NCBI RefSeq assembly: GCF_000002985.6
Contig: NC_003283.11
Span: 4,154,001-4,218,000 of the forward strand
Direction: 5' to 3'
Source of the DNA: Caenorhabditis elegans
Lineage: Eukaryota > Nematoda > Chromadorea > Rhabditida > Rhabditidae
Length of the DNA: 64,000 nt
Below the pieces are notes generated by a model. That model saw only the letters and a list, made by a program, of their open reading frames with translations, had not been told where the DNA came from and made no database searches. A program made the position numbers and the translations under genes. Shown here piece by piece: positions 56,253 through 64,000 of the stretch; the first letter of the stretch is position 1; each line of letters opens with the position of its first letter.

Positions 56253-56424
56253 GGTGCCAGGCACGGTTTGATCTACAAAAAATGGCAAATTTTTTTGCCC
56301 AAAAAATGTGACGTCAGCACGTTCTTAACCATGCGACATCAGTTGAGAACTCTGCGCCACTTCTCCCGCATTTTTTGTAGATCTACGTAGATCAAGCCGA
56401 AATGAGACACTCTGACACCACGTG
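56253..56424. repeat. TGACGTCA-family fold-back
   Basis: GTGGTGCCAGGCACGGTTTG on the left and GAAATGAGACACTCTGACAC on the right, with TGTGACGTCAGCACG inside. Confidence 0.8.
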
Positions 56425-56843
56425 CGTCACACGTTGCAGAATTATTTTCTTTTTTTACAGATATTTTTTAACCAGAAAAAAAATGACCCAAATTATGCGT
56501 TCTAGCAAAAAAAGAAGTAAATTCCACTGCAAAACATTGATTTTCACTTCTCCTCGGGGAGTACACGAGCTGCGTAGATCCACATATGGCCGTGAGGTGT
56601 GTCTTTTCAAATCAGTGTGCAATCACGCTCCAACGCCAAATTAGAACGCTCTGCCTCTAAACGCTGGGTCTCGTTGGGAAATTGGCGGCAAAACCGTAGA
56701 TTCAAAATTTTTACTCAATTTTCCATTTTCTTTTGAGTTTTTGTGCTTAAAAATTTATTTGAAATATTTTTAATTTAGCTTCATCAATTTCGACATGAAA
56801 GTTAATACATAAAAACAACGAAAAAAAAAATTGAAAACGGGCA

Positions 56844-57030
56844 TCACGTGGTGGCAAGCTGTCTTATGTGATCTACAAAAAACTGCGGGATTTTTTTGCC
56901 CAATAAATGTGACGTCAGCACGTTCTTAACCATGCGAAATCAGTTGAGAACTTTGCGTCTCTTCTCCCGCATTTTCTATAGATCTACGTAGATCAAGCCG
57001 AAATGAGAAACTCTGACACCACCAAGTGCG
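56844..57030. repeat. TGACGTCA-family fold-back
   Basis: CACGTGGTGGCAAGCTGTC on the left and AAATGAGAAACTCTGACACC on the right, with TGTGACGTCAGCACG inside. It is inserted within a larger GAGCGCGCTTGC/TCTCGTTGGG palindrome. Confidence 0.8.
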
Positions 57031-58178
57031 GAATAAGAAACGTTTGAATTTACGGGTATGTTGCCAATACCTAACGAGATCCAACTTGCGAAGGCGGGAT
57101 GTTTTAATTTGACTTTGGAGCGCGCTTGCTTCTTCAACATAGCTGTAGATTTTTGGTTTTTTTGGTGTTGTCAGTGAAAAATTTATTGTTATTAAAAAAA
57201 AAAAAATCTGTTATACTGAAATACTGAACTCATAAAGTTTTCAATTTTACATTAATTTCCAAAAAAAGTTTCACTCGAATCTATAGAGAGGTGCAACTTA
57301 CTATTGCTTTTTGAAAAAAATAAAATGTTCTAAATTTTTTTTCAGATTCAGCACTGCTCCCCTAAGCTTTATAAACTTTACACATATTCAAAAGAAAGCC
57401 AACTAATTTAAGAGTCAACTGAATAAAAAACAACAAGAAAAACAAATAACCAATTCTCCGACGGGAAATCCGATGACGTGGCGTGCTCTTCTCCATCTAC
57501 AGTACCCCCTCCGATGTTCCCCTCAATTGTAAAGAACAAATACATCTGACATCATCCGTGATTCCAATTTCTCCTCCGATCTTCTGAATTCTGATGTTTT
57601 CCCCTGCTGTCTTCTTCGTACAACAATCTGCCGAGCTGGTCCATAATCGAATCCATTTTTGGACATAGTCTCATCTTTCTTCTTCCCTCCTCATTTTTTT
57701 CGGCCGTCTATTCTTTTTTTTTTCGGAGCTTCACTTTTCCCTTCATTTTTAGAACATCAAATGTAGTTTTGCTTACTCAATTAGACAACTAGTCTCGGAG
57801 AATAAGAAATTAATAGAATTTAATTAAAAGTGTAACGTAGAGAATCAAAGTTTATTTCTCAATTCTACAAGGCTTTGGGAACATGACCGAGTTTTTTCTT
57901 GCCCAGAATTTTTGGTTTTAGGCCCAGCATAATTACGTAAAGTCGATTGTAACCTAGTTTTAAAAAATGTTTGAGGGCATTTACCAAATCCTCTTTTTTC
58001 CATAGTTGTGTCACTTTGTTTCGGAAATTTTTTATAGAAATAGAGAGAAACGTTTCTAGAAGCAGTTGCCCTTTCTGATAATTTTTTACTGTTATTTGAA
58101 AATTTCAAGAAGTTGCTCAAAAACTGGCTCAAATTTGCAGTGGGCAGAGCCAATTTGCAAATTTGAGTCAGTTTTTCA
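57031..58178. other. Unassigned stretch
   Basis: It contains a weak open frame on the minus strand (58189-57845) with no family match, and pyrimidine-rich sequence around 57580-57740. Nothing can be supported as a gene. Confidence 0.4.
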
Positions 58179-58352
58179 CGTGGTGTCAAACTGTCCCATT
58201 ACGGTTTGATCTACACAAATGCGGAAAATTTTCGCCCAGAAATATGTGACGTCAGCACGCCCAAATCAGTTGAGATATCTGCACGCGTCTAAATTCCCGC
58301 AATTTTCGTAGACTAAACCCGACATGGGACACTCTGACACCACTTGTTTTTG
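58179..58352. repeat. TGACGTCA-family fold-back
   Basis: ACGTGGTGTCAAACTGTCCC pairs with GGGACACTCTGACACCACTT. TGTGACGTCAGCACG lies inside. The flanks TGAGTCAGTTTTT and GTTTTTGAGC extend the hairpin slightly. Confidence 0.8.
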
Positions 58353-59124
58353 AGCAACTTTTCAGCTTTTTCTAACGAAAGTAATGATACTTTCAGAAAG
58401 TTCAATTAATTCTCTATATTTCTTTACAAAATTCCGAAAAAATGGCACAACGATGAGACAAAGGGGATTTTATAAAGTTTCTCAATATGCCGAAAATCTT
58501 TTGATTTTACAAAAACACTGAAGAAGGTCCATAAATGACTGCCTCCTGGCCTACCGACGCCTCAATTGTGTCTAAACCGAACACCAACCTCTGACTCCAA
58601 AATGCACTAGTCCAAAAATGCGGTAGGCCGCCATGACCATCTTATTTTTCAACTTATTTTCGATTTTCCGAGTTATGATCCTTTGCCAGTGACGTCCTCC
58701 TTCCGCCCCCGTAATTTGCCAATTTTCAAATCAAATTTGGGTCACTCCAAAACTCAAGCTCTTTCCCAAATTTCTCAAAATCTTGCAAGTTTTCTTCTAT
58801 TTTTATCCCTCCGCGCCTCTTCTCCAGTTCTCCACAAAAAAGAAGCGAAGAACAGCTTCTCTTTGACGTCAAGAGACAAGGAACAAAGTAAATTTTGAGT
58901 TAAAGTTGAATCAAGTCAGTAGTTGCAGTTCTATGACCAAATAGATACAAGAAAAAACGGGATAAGGAAGAAAAAACACAGGAAGAGCAGTGATTCATGT
59001 GTCCAGTTGGATGTGTGCTCAGCTGAAAATGCGAATTTCCGTTTGAATTTTCAAAAATCAGTTGATTAAGATTTAACTCATCACCAGTTCAAGGAGGCAA
59101 AACTTAATTTCTCCGAGATTACAG

Positions 59125-59700
59125 TAATCCTACAGTACCCCAACAGTACCATTTACAGTACCCCAACATAACCCCTTGCATTACCCCCTACAGTACCCCC
59201 TACAGTAGCAATATAGTACCTCGTCACTATCGCCAATCAACCCCGACGACCCGCTACCTTTATAAAATCTCAAAACTAAATTTCTCCTAAGAGGCAGTAG
59301 CCCTACAGTGCCCCTACAGTACCCCTGCAACAGTAGCTCGTCACTATCACCCTCTACCACCCCCGACAAAATGCTTCTTCAAAACAGCAAAACTAACTAT
59401 TTCAGAAACTACAGTAACCCTACAATACCCTGTATTCCTTTAGTAACTCATTATCTTTTCAAATGCTCAAAACTCAATTTTCCAAAATTACAGTATTCCC
59501 CTACAGTACCCCTACAGTACCCCAACTGCACCCCTACAGTACCCCTACAGTACCCCTACTGTACCCTTACTGCACCCATACAGTACCCCTACCGTTCCCC
59601 TACTTCACCCCTACAGTACCACTACTTCACCCCCTAAAGTACCCTACTGTACCCCTACAGTACCCCTACAGTACCCCTAGAGTACCTCTACAGTACAGCA
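59125..59700. repeat. CTACAGTACCC minisatellite
   Basis: Ten-to-eleven-base units (CCCCTACAGTA) recur dozens of times, densest at 59490-59700, with interrupted copies from 59125. Open frames translating to TVPLQYPY are repeat artefacts. Confidence 0.9.
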
Positions 59701-60629
59701 TCAGTAGTTCGGAAATACTCTACTTGGAAATTTTGAAAAAGGCTGGAAATTAAAAGATTCCAAAATACCCAGAATTTTCGACTCACTTCTTCCTTATTCT
59801 TTTCTTCTGGACATCTTTCTTTGTCTCATACTAAAAACGGAAGAGGCTTTTCTTCTCCAACATTCTTCTGTTTTTATTTGAGCTGGAAATTGTTGAAGCT
59901 AGAATATTTTTAAAAAATTACACATAATTTATCGTTTACAAAGCCTGAACCATTTCAAATTGCAACTTTTTAATTTTAATAATAGTACACTTTTTTACAT
60001 TTATTTAATCTTGAAAATGCTCGAAATCAAATTAAGAAGAACTGACCCCTCCCTTTCAATCCCTCCCCCTTTTTTGGCTCCGCCCATCTGAGCAACTCGG
60101 CTCTCGGAGTCAAGTCATCACTTTCCAATGCGTGTGCGTGTGTACGAGGCGAACGGATATCTGCAGTTTCCTTTGCAAATTTTCTGAACGGCGAACCCAG
60201 AAGCTAGACGAAATGACGCTTCTAGAACTTTTTGACCGAATTATGTGTTCAAAAAGTAATTAATTCAAGTTGAAAGATAGAGATAGATGCCGTCACTATT
60301 AGTCTTTTATATCCAAAATTTGGATTCCAAATGATGATTCAGATGAGTTTGAATTTTTTGATCTTTCGAATTTTGGTATATAATTAGGAGAGATATTATT
60401 TTCCGGCATTTTTGTTGAAAAATCTTCCTGTTTTGTACCTTTCCTGCTCGTTGTGTCGAAAGTTTTTTTTTTCAGAAAATTGTATATAAATATAGATAAA
60501 TATTTGAAACTTTTTGAAGATATTTATATTTTCAATTGAAAGTTTTGAAAAATTTCTCAAAAACTGCCTCTTTTTAAATCTTTTTAACGAATTTGCACTT
60601 TTCCAATTATTTTAGTTCAAAGAAAAACT

Positions 60630-61010
60630 GTTTTCTTTGCCGGTTTGCCGATTTGCCGGAAATATTCGATTCCGGCGACTTGCCGATTTGCAGATTTGCC
60701 GTTTGACGGATATCAATTTGCCGGAAGTTTTTAAAATGATTTTTTATACGACGGATCCACTTTAAACTGTCCTTTTTTGAAAAATTGTTTCCTGTTTTCT
60801 TGAGATATTTTCATAGAATTTGCCGATTGAAATTGAAATTCCGAACCTTCCAAAAAAAATTAGCAAAACCACAATTTGTAAAAAATTTTCGGCAAATTTG
60901 CCAAATCGGCAACTTTCCGATTTGCAGGAAATTTTCAATTCCTGCAATTTGCCGATTTGCCGATTTGCCGGAAAAAATCGTTTGCCGCTCACCCCTGACA
61001 ATGATACTGA
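60630..61010. repeat. GCCG-type element with terminal repeats
   Basis: The GCCGGTTTGCCGATTTGCCG arm at 60640 and the opposite-type block at 60885-60995 surround unique sequence carrying TATACGACGGATCCACTTTA. This is the same architecture as 3750-4270. Confidence 0.75.
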
Positions 61011-61539
61011 ACACTTCACACCTAAAATTCAAAAAATGGGTGAAGCTGGCCTAAAAACGTGCCTTTTTTGGCCAGACTTCATTTTCTTGTATTATATATC
61101 GGATACATTTTTTTACTGTCCCTTGAACTCTAAGCCATCAGATTCTCTAAAGCTTAAAAGACCACCCTCGTGAGCATTTTTCTATTACCGGCATCATCCT
61201 CATCACAATTTTCCCCCCTAAAAGAGACTAAATTTCATTTTCTTTGGTCACTCATCTTCCCCTTTTTCTACTATTCTTTTTCCTTTCCTCAAGTGTATCC
61301 AATTTCACGTCCGTTTTCCGAAATCCAAGTCGAATTCTAGTAACTTTTCACCGACTTCAAGTGTTTTTTGTTTTCTTGTTTTCAGGTCTTACATGTTACA
61401 TTTGTAACACTTTCTTTCATGTGCAGAGGTAATTGGCTCACTTAACATTTTTCGCCCGATGCAAATACTTAATTGTTCAGCTTCAGAATTCAGAATATTC
61501 TAGATGTTCGTTTTAGTTTTTTTTTTGAAGATTTTTTAG

Positions 61540-61648
61540 AACAACCGTAGGAAAAATGTTCCCAAAGGTGCTGCTGAGGAACCCGCCAACAAAAAAAAAG
61601 ACAACGAAAAACCTGAATTCGTCAAGTTGAAAAATGTCTCCCTAGATG
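61540..61648 (+). CDS. Candidate orphan exon
   Basis: A frame reading NNRRKNVPKGAAEEPANKKK then DNEKPEFVKLKNVSLD lies between a TTTTTTAG acceptor (ending 61539) and a GTAGTT donor (61649). Composition is unlike the surrounding repeats. No partner exon or start could be identified and I do not recognise the protein. It may belong to a gene that extends past the window or uses distant exons. Confidence 0.35.
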
Positions 61649-61799
61649 GTAGTTTGAAACTCTTTTCCGGCTGTTTCAGGAGAAATAAAGAAATATGTTT
61701 TCTTAGGAAAATTTCATTTTTTGAATTTCTATAAAAGTTTTGATCAGAGATTAGGAGTCAGAGTTTCAAAACGAACATTTTTTAAATTGATTTTCAAAT

Positions 61800-61970
61800 T
61801 TTCAATAGCGGAATTTCATTTTTGGCAAATTGATAAATTGGCAAATCGGCAAATTGCCGGAATTGAAAATTTCCGACAAATTGCCCAATTGTCGAAGTCG
61901 CCGGAAAACCGGCAACGGGCTTTTTTTTTGGAAATTTCAGAATTTCAATTTTAATCGGCAAAATTGTGCG
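61800..61970. repeat. GCCG-type block (left half of an interrupted element)
   Basis: CGGCAAATTGCCGGAATTGA units, then the GGCACAGTTTTAAGTGTTCC flank at 62051. The other half resumes at about 62534-62640 beyond the LTR-like insertion. Confidence 0.75.
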
Positions 61971-62071
61971 CATCCTAAGAATCTATTTTAAAAAGTAAGC
62001 AAATTCTATGAAAATATCTAAAGAAAACAGGAAAACATTTTTTTCGAAAAGGCACAGTTTTAAGTGTTCCC

Positions 62072-62533
62072 TGTCGCGAATAGCATGGAGCAGGATCTCC
62101 ATTATTCACGACTTAATAATTATTCCATAATTATTGCACAATTATGTACTCTACAATGGACGCTAACAACACCAAGCATTTCTATCACCATCGCTCAAGG
62201 AACAACCAACAGTCAGTGCTAACAAAGAACAACCACGTGAACCATTTGCGACGTGAACCCCGGATGGATGCATACAAGGAACAAGATAATCTAACAACAA
62301 CAACATTCACGCCATGACCTTGCCACGCCAATACGAACAACTCAACCTTGGACACGTGGACCATATTGCCAACCTTGGAAGGACTTCCCGAATCAGTTCT
62401 TGTTTTATGTTCTTACTTTATGTTCTTACTTGTTCTGTTAGTGTTACTAGCTGTCTCTAATAAATCCTTGTAGAGTCACCTTTTGTTCTGTTAGTTTAAC
62501 TTATAGAAATACCACTGAACGCACTGCGAAACA
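62072..62533. mobile_element. Possible solo LTR
   Basis: A 462-bp non-palindromic segment begins TGTCGCGAATAG and ends CACTGCGAAACA. It interrupts the GCCG-type element between the GGCACAGTTTTAAGTGTTCC and TATAAAAAATCCC blocks, which are contiguous in other copies (for example near 4020-4050, reversed). An AATAAA occurs about 75 bp before its end (near 62459), as expected in an LTR. No clean target duplication is visible and there is no internal coding part. Confidence 0.45.
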
Positions 62534-62912
62534 TATAAAAAATCCCTCTAAAAACTTCCGCAAATTGATGTGCGGCAAACCGACAATTTACCGATTTGCC
62601 AATTTTGCCGAACGGCTATTGCCGCCTGCTTCAGAGTGTTCTACGGCATCCATGTATGCGCCAAGACGCCTGCCTGCCTGACCTTAACGAGACCTACGAG
62701 AAAAATACCTCAACCCGCGTTTTTGTTTCCATTTTGAATGAATTTTTATCAAGTTGACTGAAATGCAAAAATTAGAAATTGATAAATTCACCTTAAAATG
62801 CAGAGAAGAGGTAGGTAGGTTTCAGGCAGGCGCCAGGCCTACCATAAAAACACTAATGCAGTCAGAACTTCTAAATAATTGATAAGGTACATCTGAAGTC
62901 CTTAAAACTTAC

Positions 62913-63170
62913 TAGCCATGTTCCAAAGTTTTCCCAAAATATACTCCAACATATCATTTTCCCCGGAATACATACTAAAGTCCTCATGCCTAAAAATAGC
63001 CTCATCCTTTGCTGCATTGTCTTTCTCTACCACTACCCCCAGTATTCCTTCCACTTGACATCCTTTAGAAAATACTCCATTTATCATTGGATACACATTC
63101 GGTGAAAGTGACACGTTTAACGTCATGTTTCTATTCTGAAGACGTAGTAGTAGTACTTGGAGAAACTTGT
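62913..63170 (-). CDS. Candidate orphan exon
   Basis: A minus-strand frame reads NMTLNVSLSPNVYPMINGVF, CQVEGILGVVVEKDNAAKDE and AIFRHEDFSMYSGENDMLEY, ending at a good GTAAGT donor (62912). The composition is protein-like. The 5' limit is uncertain: a weak acceptor near 63171, or an initiating Met at about 63126. I do not recognise it, and no second exon was found in the next 900 bp. Confidence 0.4.
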
Positions 63171-63794
63171 CTCGAGTGCAAAAAAAAATATGAAAGAAAG
63201 ATTCAAATTTCCGGAGGAACGAATACAATATGACGTGAGGGTGTTGGCTACGTTTGAAAGCGAATGAATTCCTAATTTTACACATATTTGAAAAAATCTG
63301 GTCGAGGTGTCCCGGGGCGCCTTCTCCTCGCATACCTCGCGTCTACCCGATTTCTTTGCAATTTGTCATCCCGGTGTTGAAACATCAAAACTTCAAAACT
63401 AGGTTCTTTAACGAAAAAAGTCAAACTGTAAACTTGTAGTACAGAATATGATCTACAAAGTTGTAAAATTTTAAAATTTCCACCACCATCATGAAGGGAG
63501 CTTTAGCGGCCGACTCCTCGTGTATTCCTGGCCTAAAATATTAATAGTTTTGAAATATTTACGTGGCCCTTTTTTGTGCGTTTTGAGAATTTTTAGAGTT
63601 TCATGGGATTTTGGGATTTTTACGTTGTCCTCAGAACGTTCTTACCAGCTCTGTTAGTATAGTTGGGACAATGCGCTAAGCTGTGAATAATAGATAGAAA
63701 CTCCACCTCACAAAATATATTCCTGCAAAAAACATTCCTCTGCGTCTTGGTTTTTACTTTCAAAAACGTAAAACCTCCATTCGGCATTTGGCTC

Positions 63795-64000
63795 TAGCTT
63801 CTTGCCCAAGTTTGGCCCAAAAAACATTATCTTGGATTAGAAACTTGGGCAAAAAATAGGCAAAACTTGGGCAAGACTTGGGCAAAACTTGGAATGAGGC
63901 TTTACCAAAGTTTAACCCAAGTTTCACCCAACTCTTGCCAAACCTTGCTCCAAAATTTTCTTTTTTCGTTTCAAACTTAGCCAAAGTTTGGCAAGAGTTG
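63795..64000. repeat. CTTGGGCAA-type irregular repeat at window end
   Basis: Units such as AACTTGGGCAAGACTTGGGC and, in the other orientation, TTGCCCAAGTTTGGCCC recur, forming an imperfect inverted array that continues beyond the window. Confidence 0.75.

Larger units (their letters stand above)
54564..64000. other. Gene-poor right end
   Basis: Apart from two isolated candidate exons (61540-61648 plus, 62913-63170 minus) I see no supportable gene. The region holds many fold-backs, a tandem CTACAGTACCC minisatellite, GCCG blocks and an LTR-like insertion, all listed separately. AATAAA at 55733-55738 is the first good poly(A) signal after the OPA3-like long 3' exon. Confidence 0.5.

Noticed and set aside
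57845..58189. 114-codon open frame on the minus strand
   Set aside because: It overlaps the start of a fold-back element at 58179 and resembles no family; coding support is insufficient.
59308..59753. Open frame encoding TVPLQYPY tandem repeats
   Set aside because: It is the translation of the CTACAGTACCC minisatellite, with no start or splice context.

Overview
This is a nematode genomic window, almost certainly Caenorhabditis elegans or a very close relative. Introns are short and AT-rich with TTTTCAG acceptors, genes begin just after trans-splice-like acceptors, interstitial TTAGGC telomere-type repeats are present, and many palindromic (fold-back) elements of the kind typical of C. elegans autosome arms sit in introns and between genes. 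From memory (unverified), the algn-5 / rpac-40 / OPA3-like trio corresponds to C. elegans clone H43I07 on chromosome V.

Layout. 1-6.3 kb: no convincing gene; fold-backs, GCCG-type repeats, and a palindrome flanked by TTAGGC repeats. 6.4-9.6 kb: two small diverged paralogues of unknown function with a gene relic between them. 10.8-12.8 kb: an F-box/FBA-like gene, tail-to-tail with a coiled-coil gene (12.9-15.8 kb, minus). That gene lies about 370 bp downstream of a kleisin-family cohesin subunit gene of the COH-3/COH-4 type (16.1-21.6 kb, minus), so the two could be one operon. Divergently, 21.9-27.1 kb (plus) encodes an aminopeptidase P-like protein with a roughly 440-residue extra N-terminal region and three of five metal ligands replaced: a probable pseudoenzyme. 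Tail-to-tail with it, a six-exon aftiphilin homologue runs on the minus strand from 37.5 to 27.6 kb. Its 4.9-kb second intron contains a complete nuclear hormone receptor gene on the opposite strand (33.2-35.9 kb). On the plus strand, 41.6-54.4 kb carries a dolichyl-phosphate beta-glucosyltransferase, the RNA polymerase I/III subunit RPAC1/AC40, and an OPA3-like gene with two alternative 3' ends. 54.4-64 kb is mostly repeats plus two orphan candidate exons.

Exon models were built by hand from splice consensus, reading phase and family similarity. All phases close except at two places: the nuclear receptor exon 2/3 junction and the RPAC1 N-terminus. Repeat family names are descriptive unless stated.
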